Source of the DNA: a bacterium
Lineage (GTDB): Bacteria; Electryoneota; RPQS01
DNA length: 64,000 bases
Direction of reading: 5' to 3'
NCBI GenBank assembly: GCA_016703065.1
Contig: JADJCU010000001.1
Span: forward strand, 186,001-250,000
The notes below the pieces were generated by a model that saw only the letters and a list, made by a program, of their open reading frames with translations, ran no database searches and was not told the origin of the DNA. Made by a program: the position numbers and the translations under genes. Positions 8,569 to 17,427 of this stretch are shown here, in pieces; the first letter of the stretch is position 1, and the number at the start of each line of letters is the position of its first letter.

Positions 8569-10326
8569 TCAGTAGTCGGCGACGACCACATAGAATTGCC
8601 GGGGTGCGGCGATGCCGCCAGCTTGCACAAACGTTGAATCGGCCGTGGTTCCCACAATCGTATACTGCTGCAGATCAGTTGTGCTTTCGAGTGAGGCAAA
8701 GACGGTGTAGCTCACAGCGCCGTCAAGCGGGCTCCAGCGCAGGACAACGTCCGCCCCTTCATGCGCGATGGTTAAATCGACAACGGACTCGGGCCACAGT
8801 TCGCCGGCATAGCCTTGCGTCAAGACATTGGTCAGCGGGACATCAACCGAGTCGCCGTAGCGCGGTGAAAATGACGGGGGTTGGTATGCACGGTAGCTCC
8901 ACATCGCCCAGCCTATCTCCTGCTCATTCATCACGGCGACTTTGTCACGAACGAGAGTTTCCTGCGAGTTGCCCGGAGCGGCGGACATACATCCAAACTC
9001 GCCGCACCAGATGGCTTTATTGTTCTCCGCAGACCAGTTCACATAGCGCGCGATGTCATCACGAAGATGCTGTCGATTGTACAGCTCGTAGTTGCCGCTT
9101 AAATAGTCAAACCCAACGCTGACTCCGCCGCCATTGATGTTGTTCGCAAGAATCCAGGCGGTCGCCCGCAGCGTGTCGCCCGGCGTTACGCGTATCAGAG
9201 GCTCGATCAATATCCAGCCGTCCTGTCCCCACACTCCCCAGCCATCGGACGTGCCGCTGATGCTCAAGCTGCGCGAACCGTCATGCGCAACCGACGCCCA
9301 AGTGCCCGTGTGAGATCCGCTTGTATAGAACGACCAATTCGCAGGCTGCCCCGGACGAACCCACGACGCAGTCTCGACATCCGCGTTGTAGACAACTTCG
9401 CTGACACCGTTCTTTGCTGCGGCGAAGTCGTCGTAGTAAACCGTGCCCACATTGCCATGGACGTTCGGTTTGACATACGCGAACTCAACGCCGGGGGGAA
9501 CAATCAGATTGCCACTGTCCCAGTTGCGCCAATTCGGCGAGTTGGTATTCCAATAGAATTGATCTTCGGAATACGTCACCCAATTCGTGCCGGATAGGAC
9601 TTCGCCGGGGTATCCATAGTCGGTGGGGACGGGAGAATCGCCGGCCCAATCGGCGGCGGCGTGGGTGACGACAAAGGGCGAGTAGTCGTGATACGAGTAG
9701 ATGATGTTCGGCTCGTCAATGATCTCGAACACCTCTCCACCCAGCGTATTCTCGATCATGATGATGTGCGTCGAATCCACTACACGGATGCTGTCAATCA
9801 GCCGATTGGCAAAGTCGTACCACAGCGACGAATCCGCAGGCCCAGGCTCATTCATCAGGTCATAACCGAGCACCACTTCGCGGTCGCGATACTCCCCGGC
9901 GATGGCCTGCCACGTGTCGATCAATTGCCGCTGCGCAATCGAGTTGAAAAAGATGTCGTTCCCCAGCGGCACAACATGCATATCCAACAAGACGTAAATC
10001 CCCGACGTGTCGCACCATGACAGGTAGTTGTCAATGAAATTGAAACCGTCGGCGCTCTCGAAGTATTGATAGTTCAGACAGAGCCGAATGACATTGGCGC
10101 CCAGTGAATCCATGAAGCGGATGTCGCTGGCATCGGCGTAGTTATTGTGCCGCGTGGTGTCCCAGTCCCAGGCCCAGAACTCGGCGTCGAAATTTATCCC
10201 GCGAAGCGGGACGATTTCATTCTGCTCATTGACCGCGTTGCGGCCCTCGACGCGCAGGAAGTCGGTGATTTGGGCTATGGATGTGCTGAACGTGACCAAT
10301 AGACATAGCGTGCGCAGGATATTCAT
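8569..10326 (-). CDS. Secreted glycoside hydrolase family 5 (cellulase-like) with inserted carbohydrate-binding-like module
   Basis: 585 residues. Signal peptide 1-19, then a GH5 (beta/alpha)8 barrel. 'LRGINFDAEFW' opens the barrel, the acid/base is Glu160 in 'DLMNEPG', and the nucleophile is Glu443 in 'IWCGEFG'. His213 in 'YSYHDYSP' is the usual GH5 motif. Between barrel strands 6 and 7 (about residues 235-415) lies a foreign domain containing 'WSFYTSGSHTGTWASV' and 'GDTLRATAWI', which resembles a CBM4/9-type carbohydrate-binding fold. A fibronectin-III-like domain ends the protein. It has no type IX sorting tail, unlike other secreted proteins here. It probably cuts a beta-1,4-glucan or mannan. 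Confidence 0.85.
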   Translation of the reverse strand: MNILRTLCLLVTFSTSIAQITDFLRVEGRNAVNEQNEIVPLRGINFDAEFWAWDWDTTRHNNYADASDIRFMDSLGANVIRLCLNYQYFESADGFNFIDNYLSWCDTSGIYVLLDMHVVPLGNDIFFNSIAQRQLIDTWQAIAGEYRDREVVLGYDLMNEPGPADSSLWYDFANRLIDSIRVVDSTHIIMIENTLGGEVFEIIDEPNIIYSYHDYSPFVVTHAAADWAGDSPVPTDYGYPGEVLSGTNWVTYSEDQFYWNTNSPNWRNWDSGNLIVPPGVEFAYVKPNVHGNVGTVYYDDFAAAKNGVSEVVYNADVETASWVRPGQPANWSFYTSGSHTGTWASVAHDGSRSLSISGTSDGWGVWGQDGWILIEPLIRVTPGDTLRATAWILANNINGGGVSVGFDYLSGNYELYNRQHLRDDIARYVNWSAENNKAIWCGEFGCMSAAPGNSQETLVRDKVAVMNEQEIGWAMWSYRAYQPPSFSPRYGDSVDVPLTNVLTQGYAGELWPESVVDLTIAHEGADVVLRWSPLDGAVSYTVFASLESTTDLQQYTIVGTTADSTFVQAGGIAAPRQFYVVVADY

Positions 10327-10365
10327 GTGCGGCTCACTTGTTCATGGAAGTTGCGGGAGGAGTAG

Positions 10366-10396
10366 GAACGGGGCGACTGGATTGGCCGCCCCGTTC
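10366..10396. terminator. Hairpin between clpC and the GH5 gene
   Basis: Perfect 10-bp inverted repeat GAACGGGGCG / CGCCCCGTTC with an 11-nt loop, between the clpC stop and the GH5 start. There is no clear T run, so termination of clpC is likely but not certain. Confidence 0.45.
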
Positions 10397-10457
10397 TGAG
10401 ATCTTTCGAATTCCGAGCGGGTTGCGCTTCGCTTAGCCCGGTTCGGAGAGGAGAAGA

Positions 10458-12911
10458 TTATTCGTTGTCTTCGGCGCCTTCGGCGATCTTCTCTTTGAAT
10501 TCGCGGAAGGCCAATTCGTCGCCCTTGACCGTGACCTGGATCGTCGAGCCCTCGTGGAAGCGGTCCCGCAAGATTTCTTCCGCCAGCGGATCTTCAACGA
10601 ACTTCTCGACTGTACGGCGCATCAGACGAGCGCCGACTTCAGGCTTATAGCCCTTCTCCACCAGATAGTCGCGAGCCTTGGCCGTCAATTGAACCGTCAA
10701 CACGCGGTCTTTGAGTCGACGATTGATGTCATCAACATACTTCGTGAGGATTGTCTCAATCGCCTCTTTCGTGAGCATGTTGAAGACGACGATTTCGTCG
10801 AGGCGGTTCAAGAACTCGGGACGGAACATGCGCTTCACTTCATCCATCATCCGGCCAGACATCTTGTCGTGCGAGCTCTGTTGCGATCCGCCGAAGCCGA
10901 AGCCGACCGAATTGGCCGCTTCGCGCGTGCCGAGGTTCGATGTCAGAATCAGAATCGTGTTCTTGAAGTCTACTTTCTGTCCCGAGCCGTCAGTCAGTTC
11001 GCCGTGGTCAAGCACTTGCAAGAGCACATTGAACACTTCAGGATGCGCCTTCTCGACTTCGTCCAGCAAGACGACGCTGTACGGCTTGCGGCGGACCTTT
11101 TCGGTCAATTGTCCGCCTTCATCATAGCCGACGTAGCCCGGAGGCGCGCCGATCAGACGCGAGACGTTAAACTTCTCGCTGTACTCGCTCATGTCAATGC
11201 GGATCAGCGATTCAGGATCGTTGAATAGATAGTCGGCCAGGACGTGCGCAAGTTCGGTCTTGCCGACACCCGGCGAACCGAGGAAGAGGAAGCTGCCAAT
11301 CGGACGCGTCGGACTCTTGAGCCCCGAACGGGCGCGGCGCAGCGCCTTGGCAATCGTGTCGAGCGCTTCCTTCTGACCAATGATCTTCTTCGACAGCGAT
11401 TCACCAATCTTCAAAAGGCGCTCGCCTTCGCCGGCATTGACCCGCGTCACAGGAATTCCGGTCATGCGCGCAACGGTCGCCGCGATCTCTTCCGGCGTTA
11501 CGACCAGCGTGGGACGGGCCTCGCTGCGTTCCCAGCGTTCCTTTTCTTCGCGAAGCATCGTCTCGAGCTTGACCTTTTTGTCGCGGAGCATCGCGGCCTT
11601 TTCGTATTCCTGCCGCTTGACCAGGTCTTCCTTCTCGTGCTTCACCGCGTCGATCTGCTTCTCGATTTCGAGAATCTTGTCGGGGATTACGATGTGCGAT
11701 ATGCGAACGGACGAACCCGTCTCGTCAATTACGTCGATAGCCTTGTCGGGCAGGAAGCGGTCGCGGATGTAGCGATCCGCCAGACGCACAGCCGAGTCAA
11801 TCGCTTCGTCGGTGAATTTGACACCGTGATGCTCTTCGTATTTTTCGCGGAGACCCAGCAGGATGCTAATGGAGTCGTCCACTGAGGGCGGATCTACCAT
11901 GACCTTCTGGAAGCGGCGCTCGAGGGCGCCATCCTTTTCGATCGATTGACGGTATTCGTTCAGCGTGGTCGCGCCGATGCACTGGAGTTCACCGCGCGCC
12001 AACGCCGGCTTAAACATGTTCGACGCATCGAGCGACCCGGAGGCGCTGCCCGCACCGACGATCGTGTGCAGCTCGTCGATAAACAAAATGATGTCCGGGT
12101 TCTTCTCGATCTCGGTCATGATCGACTTGATGCGCTCTTCGAACTGTCCGCGGTACTTCGTACCGGCGACAATAGAGCCCAAGTCGAGGGCGACAACCCG
12201 CTTGCCGTACAGAATCGGCGAGACCAATTGCTGCACGATGCGCAGGGCGAGACCTTCAGCGATGGCCGTTTTACCGACGCCCGGTTCGCCGATCAGCACC
12301 GGATTGTTCTTCTTGCGGCGAGAGAGAATCTGCGCCACACGCTCGATCTCGGAGTCGCGGCCGATAATCGGATCGAGCTTATTTTCGCGCGCGAGTTTTG
12401 TCAGGTCGCGAGAAAAATGATCGAGGTTCGGAGTCTTGGTCTTCTCTTGCGGAGCAGCCGGAGCCTGCTGGCCGCTGCCGCGGAGCAGATTGTCCAGCTC
12501 GCCTTTCACGTTTTCATACGTGACATTGAAGCCATGCAGTACTTGCGCAGCCATCGAGTCTTCCTCCTTCAACAGCGCGAGCAGAAGATGCTCCGTGCCG
12601 ATGATGTCGGATGAATAGCTCTTGCCTTCGATGTACGAAAGTTTCAGGACCTTTTCCGCACGCTTGGTGAACGGAATATTGCCGATCTTCATGGTGCCGC
12701 GCGTCGTATCCACCATCTCTTCGACGGATTCGCGCAGCTCGTCCAGATCGCAGCCGAGGTTATGCAGGATTTGAACTGCGAGGCCATCACCCAATCGAAT
12801 GATGCCAAGCAGCAAATGCTCGGTGCCAATGAAATCGTGGCCCAAGCGCAGCGCTTCCTCCCGGGAGTACTGGATCACTTGTTGAACGCGCAGGGAGAAC
12901 TTGTTCTGCAT
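10458..12911 (-). CDS. clpC: ClpC-type AAA+ protease ATPase
   Basis: 817 residues, the usual ClpC length. Two N-terminal Clp repeats ('GTEHLLLGIIR', 'GTEHLLLALLK') are followed by AAA module 1 with Walker A 'GEPGVGKT' and Walker B 'ILFIDELH'. The middle region has a UVR-like segment ('KRQEYEKAAMLRDKK'), and AAA module 2 has 'GSPGVGKTEL' and 'VVLLDEVEKAH'. A 'VGFGF' loop near the end of module 2 matches the ClpP-binding tripeptide region, so it should unfold substrates for ClpP (not in this window). No mcsA/mcsB or ctsR lies beside it, unlike in Firmicutes. It appears to be transcribed alone. Confidence 0.95.
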   Translation of the reverse strand: MQNKFSLRVQQVIQYSREEALRLGHDFIGTEHLLLGIIRLGDGLAVQILHNLGCDLDELRESVEEMVDTTRGTMKIGNIPFTKRAEKVLKLSYIEGKSYSSDIIGTEHLLLALLKEEDSMAAQVLHGFNVTYENVKGELDNLLRGSGQQAPAAPQEKTKTPNLDHFSRDLTKLARENKLDPIIGRDSEIERVAQILSRRKKNNPVLIGEPGVGKTAIAEGLALRIVQQLVSPILYGKRVVALDLGSIVAGTKYRGQFEERIKSIMTEIEKNPDIILFIDELHTIVGAGSASGSLDASNMFKPALARGELQCIGATTLNEYRQSIEKDGALERRFQKVMVDPPSVDDSISILLGLREKYEEHHGVKFTDEAIDSAVRLADRYIRDRFLPDKAIDVIDETGSSVRISHIVIPDKILEIEKQIDAVKHEKEDLVKRQEYEKAAMLRDKKVKLETMLREEKERWERSEARPTLVVTPEEIAATVARMTGIPVTRVNAGEGERLLKIGESLSKKIIGQKEALDTIAKALRRARSGLKSPTRPIGSFLFLGSPGVGKTELAHVLADYLFNDPESLIRIDMSEYSEKFNVSRLIGAPPGYVGYDEGGQLTEKVRRKPYSVVLLDEVEKAHPEVFNVLLQVLDHGELTDGSGQKVDFKNTILILTSNLGTREAANSVGFGFGGSQQSSHDKMSGRMMDEVKRMFRPEFLNRLDEIVVFNMLTKEAIETILTKYVDDINRRLKDRVLTVQLTAKARDYLVEKGYKPEVGARLMRRTVEKFVEDPLAEEILRDRFHEGSTIQVTVKGDELAFREFKEKIAEGAEDNE

Positions 12912-13584
12912 AATTTCCTCACTTCTCGGTCGAAACCCGACCGCTGGACATACGACTCCGGTGTAATTTAGGCATCCCGACCCGGATTTGCAAGGGGAGA
13001 GTTTTCAGACCTTTGCCGGTTTCTGACCGGCAACATACGATTCAAATGCGTTTGTTCTTGGAGAATCAGCAAATACTTTGCCGCTCCTGATGAATTGTGA
13101 TGAAGCACTTTGAAGTCTCGGCTGGAGGCGAGGCGCCATCTTTCGAGCACGCGCCTATCTTCCGTCTTGACTTAGATTTATCGTCACTTAGGTCCGCGCC
13201 GGTCGAAAGTTGCGCGGAATTGGAACTTGTCCACACTGGTTTCCGCGTCCGTATGAAAGTGTGCACATCCTTGTTCTGCATGGGCTTTCATGCAACACTT
13301 CGACGTTTCTTGGAGACTCCAGACCTCGCCTACAACTTGAACTTTAGGGAAACGAAGCCCGGCGACCGCTTGAACGGTGCCGGGCTATTTCACATATCCC
13401 GAATGGCTCAAGAGGAATCAACCGTCGTTCAAATGACGAGGCGCCACGTAGCGCGAGCGCGTCGACGCCCGCTTCACAGAGCGAGTGCTCGCTTGGTTAG
13501 CGAAATTCAGAGTGCTTATGTCCGTGTCCCGGTAGCGCGATCCCATAATTCTTATTCGAGCGTGCGGCGATTCCCCAACCGCCC
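12912..13584. other. Intergenic region upstream of clpC with one strong hairpin
   Basis: About 670 bp. It should hold the clpC promoter (minus strand). A hairpin AGCCCGGC...GCCGGGCT lies near 13356-13387 and could end transcription of the small gene at 13585. Plus-strand frames here lack a ribosome site, run through the hairpin and overlap the 13585 gene, so I see no gene in this stretch. Confidence 0.5.
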
Positions 13585-13848
13585 CTACTTGGTATACCCC
13601 ATGTGCTCACGTGAATGTTCCCCGACCACGCGGGCAATCCCCATCGAAAGCTCCTCTTCACTGTAGAGAAAGTCCCAGATGTCAGGACTAAGCGGGAATG
13701 TCATGCCCGAAGCGCGACCTTCGCGCCACGGCGTCACCTGCCAACCGCGTTTCACGCCTTCATTCAGGAACCACACTTTCACGGCGCTGCCGTGCTCGAA
13801 GTCCGTGCGGTTAAAGTAGAACATGCCTTCCCGTACCGGTCCAAACAT
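13585..13848 (-). CDS. Small hypothetical protein
   Basis: 87 residues from ATG 13848, with GGAGG seven bases upstream, which supports it as a real gene. It is not recognised. The sequence ('GMFYFNRTDFEHGSAVKVWFLNEGVKRGW') looks soluble, without signal peptide or membrane segment. It starts 21 bp after the propeller gene upstream and is probably cotranscribed with it. Confidence 0.6.
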   Translation of the reverse strand: MFGPVREGMFYFNRTDFEHGSAVKVWFLNEGVKRGWQVTPWREGRASGMTFPLSPDIWDFLYSEEELSMGIARVVGEHSREHMGYTK

Positions 13849-13869
13849 CTGTAAACCTCCATTGGTTGC

Positions 13870-15645
13870 TTATCTTGATGCTCCGGGTCTGCTCCAATAG
13901 TACCTCGTGAGGCCGCCTGCGGTTCCAAGCCACAGGTCGCCGCGATCTTCTCTGATGACATGCACGTGATCGTCCACCAGTCCGTCTTTGCGCGAGTAGC
14001 TATCCCATGTATTGCGCTCCGGGTCAAACCGCCAAAAGCCGGTCTCTGTTCCCACCCAGACGTAGGGATCGGAGGCCTCGACGCATGTGGGCAGAGCGCT
14101 CTTCATGTGGACAGCGGCAAGCCAAGACGTCGTTTCCCCGGAGCCTGCCCAACGCATCAGCCCTTGAGCTGTGACCAGCCACAGGTCGTGACCGTATGCC
14201 GACAGACCGAGCACGGCGGTGTTTACCAAGCCGGGATCGAGCGGGAGCCGTGTGACTTCGTGTGTGCGCGAGTTGACCTGAGTCAGGCCGCCTTCCGTTC
14301 CTACGTACAAGAATGAGTCGAGCAGCGCGATGTCGCGGACGCCCGACAGAGCGAAACCGTCGGCGGGGATTTGCGTGATGCTGCCGACGTCGACCTGCAT
14401 GACGGACAGTCCATCGACGGTTCCAATCCACAACCGATTGCCCTGGGAGGCAAGCGCGGTGATCTGCTGCGCCTGAAGATTGTCCTGCACGTCGTAGCGT
14501 TTCCAGAGCTTCTTCCGTGGAAAGTAGCTCAGGAGACCGTCGGCAGTGGCCAGCCAGACCTGCTCGCCGGCGAAGGCCAGGTCCTCGATTTGCGTCGAGC
14601 GAATCTGTGAGTCATCCCGCCGCTCGTAGAAACGCCAGCCCGTGCCGTAGCCTTCAAAGACCGAGATGCCCATGTACTCTTCGTCATTGGCGCCGCCCAT
14701 CCAGAGCTCGCGCTCAAGAAAGAGCAGGGCGCGAATGTCATTGCCTGCGGGCCCGGCGAGGAGTTGATCGGAACGCTGCGAACGCAAATCCACTTTCAGC
14801 ACTCCGGCGCCCCAATGCGTGCTCCAGAAGTTACTCCAGCGATCGAGCAGCCAATCGGTAATTGGGAATGGCCGACCCGACGGGTCGAGCAGCGTGCCGT
14901 CGTTCAGCCACGAATACGGCTTCGGCGGAAAGACGTAGGGCAATCCAGCGGGCAGACGGCCCATGATGCCGGGAGGGTATTGAGCGTCTTCAATGAGGAC
15001 TTTCGATCGCAGCCCGCGCCAAATCACGCGTTCGGGGTCGGCAACGTCCGGTGCAAGATCGAGCAGCATGTTGCCGCTTTGCAAATCTCCTTTGTAGCGC
15101 CGCACGATGGACATCCAATTGGGACCGGGAAGCGGGGGGCGCTCAGAGAACAGCGTCTCGAAGACATGATCGGGCATGGTCTCAACATAAAGCGAATGCT
15201 CATCGAATCCGATATTGACCGGACGCTCACCGAATGTCCAGACTCCGCGTGCGGCAATCTCCCAGCGATTCAGTCCGTATTGCCACTTCAGGAGTCGGTC
15301 GCGCGTGGCCACCCATAGATTGTCGTACCGCTGGTCGTAGATCAAGAGCAACGCGTCATCAATCGGGATTGCCTCAAAGGAGCCGTGGCCCATCGCGGCG
15401 GGATCGTCCCACCGGCCCCGGGAAATCTGATAGGTCAACACACCACCGCCCGTGGCGACAAACAGTTCGTGCGCGCTGGCATCGAGCGCTCGCGCACCGC
15501 GAAAGTCCCGCCACGACTGCCAGTCGCCGGGAGCGAAGGCGGATTGGGCGAGAGCCCCAGCTACGAATAGCCAGAGCACCGAGACGATCAAACCACACAG
15601 GGGATGGGGGCTGCGGGATGGGGGATTGAATTGCCGAGCACTCAT
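13870..15645 (-). CDS. Secreted beta-propeller protein (two-component-regulator-propeller type)
   Basis: 591 residues. After a hydrophobic export signal ('LIVSVLWLFVAGALAQ', about 19-34) there are repeated blades of the form LW.GT..GL....... Examples are 'NRLWIGTVDGLSVM', 'SFLYVGTEGGLTQV', 'YVWVGTETGFWRF' and 'DLWLGTAGGLTRY', the Reg_prop pattern of ligand-sensing propellers. There is no histidine kinase or membrane anchor after the propeller, so it acts alone, outside the cytoplasm. The first 18 residues (MSARQFNPPSRSPHPLCG) are odd for a signal peptide. They are encoded by one arm of a 19-bp inverted repeat, so the original start was probably the TTG near residue 19. Confidence 0.75.
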   Translation of the reverse strand: MSARQFNPPSRSPHPLCGLIVSVLWLFVAGALAQSAFAPGDWQSWRDFRGARALDASAHELFVATGGGVLTYQISRGRWDDPAAMGHGSFEAIPIDDALLLIYDQRYDNLWVATRDRLLKWQYGLNRWEIAARGVWTFGERPVNIGFDEHSLYVETMPDHVFETLFSERPPLPGPNWMSIVRRYKGDLQSGNMLLDLAPDVADPERVIWRGLRSKVLIEDAQYPPGIMGRLPAGLPYVFPPKPYSWLNDGTLLDPSGRPFPITDWLLDRWSNFWSTHWGAGVLKVDLRSQRSDQLLAGPAGNDIRALLFLERELWMGGANDEEYMGISVFEGYGTGWRFYERRDDSQIRSTQIEDLAFAGEQVWLATADGLLSYFPRKKLWKRYDVQDNLQAQQITALASQGNRLWIGTVDGLSVMQVDVGSITQIPADGFALSGVRDIALLDSFLYVGTEGGLTQVNSRTHEVTRLPLDPGLVNTAVLGLSAYGHDLWLVTAQGLMRWAGSGETTSWLAAVHMKSALPTCVEASDPYVWVGTETGFWRFDPERNTWDSYSRKDGLVDDHVHVIREDRGDLWLGTAGGLTRYYWSRPGASR

Positions 15646-16050
15646 TGCTTGGTGTTGGTCTTTGCCTTGACTTTTCGTGTCATCGCTACGAAATGCTAAT
15701 CAAACGATCATTGTCCGTCAAGAGCGGCTCGATCTTCGGTGTGGGCACGAGGGCATTCTCAACTATCAACTCCAACCAATACGCGGATTCCTCCAATTCT
15801 TGAAGGCCTCCTTCGAGCTTGGAAATGAAATCCGCGTTCGATTTCGCGCGGTAAGCTTCCCGATCGTGCGCTCCGACCGACGTCCCGGACCGGATAAGTT
15901 GCCGCCCCAAAAGTCTGAGCAACTGTTGTCTTTGGGAGAATGCAATAGAGCCGGAAGACCTTCATTGCGTACTCTTTCGTGTAGGCACGAAGGTCAAGGC
16001 GTTCTTGCGATGACTCGATAGCGCTATCTTGCATCCCGCAGCCTCCATCC
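15602..16050. mobile_element. Putative IVP (four-helix-bundle) cassette with inverted-repeat ends
   Basis: GGATGGGGGCTGCGGGATG at 15602-15620 is repeated in inverted orientation at 16032-16050 with one mismatch in 19. The interval holds essentially only the four-helix-bundle gene. The right arm supplies its ATG and the last codons of punA. The left arm and the adjoining DNA supply the first codons of the propeller gene. This looks like a small inserted unit that rewrote both flanking gene ends. Confidence 0.5.
15686..16034 (-). CDS. Four-helix-bundle protein (23S rRNA IVP / S23 family), one frame break
   Basis: The joined protein is about 115 residues, the normal size for the family first known from 23S rRNA intervening sequences. 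The first half ('LRAYTKEYAMKVFRLYCILPKTTVAQTF') and second half ('GRQLIRSGTSVGA', 'ISKLEGGLQELEESAYWLELI') lie in frames offset by one. The switch is at CCCC 15905-15908, where one base fewer would restore 'QTFGRQLIRSG'. The family forms pentamers of unknown function. Start ATG 16034 overlaps the end of punA by 11 bases and lies in the inverted repeat. Confidence 0.75.
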
Positions 16051-16896
16051 CCCATCCTGCTTAGCCGCAATTGCCGTGATGAGCGACCAAAGTTGGGTCG
16101 CGGCTCGGTTTGCTACGGCTTGTACGTCGTCGTGCGAGAGCTTCTCGCCGCCGAGGCCTGAGGCAGCGTTGGTGACGCATGAGATGCCGAGCACGCGCAT
16201 TCCCAATGCGGCGGCGGCGATCACTTCGGGAACGGTCGACATGCAAACACCGTCGGCGCCGAGCGCTGCGAGCATCTTGACCTCGGCAGGCGTTTCATAA
16301 GTCGGTCCAAGCACAGCACCGAGGGTTCCACGCTTCAATTCGATTTTGCGTTCCAGCGCAGTCTGTTCCGCAAGCAATTTCAGACCTTCATCGTAGCACC
16401 GGCACATGTCAGGCCAGCGGGATTCATTCGGCGCAACGGGGCCGCGCAGCGGATTACGGAATTGGAGATTGATGTGGTCTTCAATCAACATCAAATCACC
16501 AGCACGAAAGCGGCGGCTCGCGCCACCAGACGCATTCGTGACGATCAGCGCGCGCGCGCCGGCGGCAAACGCAAGCCGCACGGGAATCGCGACCTGCTCA
16601 GGAGAGTAGCCTTCATACATGTGAATGCGACCTTGAAAGGCCATCACACGGGTGCCGCCGATTGTACCGAATACGATGCGACCGGCATGACCTGCAACAG
16701 TGGAAACCGGGTAGCCGGGCACGTCGCTGGTCTTGATCCCGCGCGCATTTTCCAGCTCGTCCGCGTAGGCACCCAAGCCAGAGCCCAGGATGATAGCCAA
16801 GTCCGCAGTATCCGGAAGGACTGCGGCCATCGCTGTGATATCCGATTCCAAGACGCTGATTCGTTCGCGGGCAAATTGGCGGATTGACATGGTCAC
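16024..16896 (-). CDS. punA: Purine nucleoside phosphorylase
   Basis: 290 residues, trimeric PNP (PNP/MTAP family). Cleaves inosine and guanosine with phosphate to base and ribose-1-phosphate. Motifs are 'LAIILGSGLGAYAD' (phosphate), 'GHAGRIVFG', 'VTNASGGASRRF', 'GPTYETPAE' and 'GVCMSTVPEVIAA', followed by 'TNAASGL'. Asn in 'CVTNAA' fits purine selectivity. The last dozen residues (KQDGGWRLRDAR) do not resemble PNP ends and are encoded by the cassette repeat. Function should not suffer, since the C-terminal helix is still present. Confidence 0.93.
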   Translation of the reverse strand: MTMSIRQFARERISVLESDITAMAAVLPDTADLAIILGSGLGAYADELENARGIKTSDVPGYPVSTVAGHAGRIVFGTIGGTRVMAFQGRIHMYEGYSPEQVAIPVRLAFAAGARALIVTNASGGASRRFRAGDLMLIEDHINLQFRNPLRGPVAPNESRWPDMCRCYDEGLKLLAEQTALERKIELKRGTLGAVLGPTYETPAEVKMLAALGADGVCMSTVPEVIAAAALGMRVLGISCVTNAASGLGGEKLSHDDVQAVANRAATQLWSLITAIAAKQDGGWRLRDAR

Positions 16897-17427
16897 TCTT
16901 TGCGGTTGCGTTTTCTGAACTCACTCGGCTGCTCAAACTCGGGCTTCGGCGCTGTGCGAGCGGCAGCCAAACACTGCTCCGCGTAACGGTCGAGGCCCTG
17001 CTTGCCGTAGTGCGACACGGTCTCGAAGGCCAATCCTGCGCCGATGATCCGCGCGTTCACATTCTCGCCGTCGGCCAATAGATAGCCCAACCAGCGCCCG
17101 TAGCGATCGGGCTGCTCGATTCGGATGACGGAGCGCACGCGCCCCGTTCACCTGCGCTTGCAGGAACTCCATCGCGCGCGTTCCCCACGGCTCCTGATTT
17201 CCATGGTGAAACGGCGAGTCGCGCTCTGCGCAATCAATCCCGAGCATGCGCACTCTGTGGCCTTTCCATTCGAATGTATCGCCGTCCTCAATCACGATGT
17301 CGCTCTTTTCAACGGGCGTGACACGGAACGGGATGAGCGTGTCGGGCGCGGAGTGGCGGCAGGCCGAGAGCAGATCAAACAGGACCGCTATGGTGAACAG
17401 AAGAGTTTGTCGACAGGCTTGTGTCAT
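16893..17427 (-). CDS. Exported thermonuclease (SNase-like) lipoprotein, one frame break
   Basis: Joined length about 177 residues. It begins with a lipoprotein-type signal ('LLFTIAVLFDLLSAC'), followed by the SNase core: 'VIEDGDTFEWKGHRVRMLGIDCAERD', then 'VNGRVRSVIRIEQPDRYGRWLGYLL' after correction, and 'VNARIIGAGLA'. The frame changes at CCCC 17142-17145; removing one G on the coding strand gives the conserved 'VNGRV' segment. SNase-fold enzymes hydrolyse DNA and RNA with calcium. The last 4 bases overlap punA, and the 5' end overlaps the acyltransferase gene by 4 bases, so acyltransferase-nuc-punA is a likely operon. Confidence 0.75.

Noticed and set aside
13097..13666. Plus-strand open frame of 189 codons before the small gene at 13585
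   Set aside because: No ribosome site, runs through a terminator-like hairpin, composition shadow-like, overlaps a gene with a good GGAGG on the other strand.
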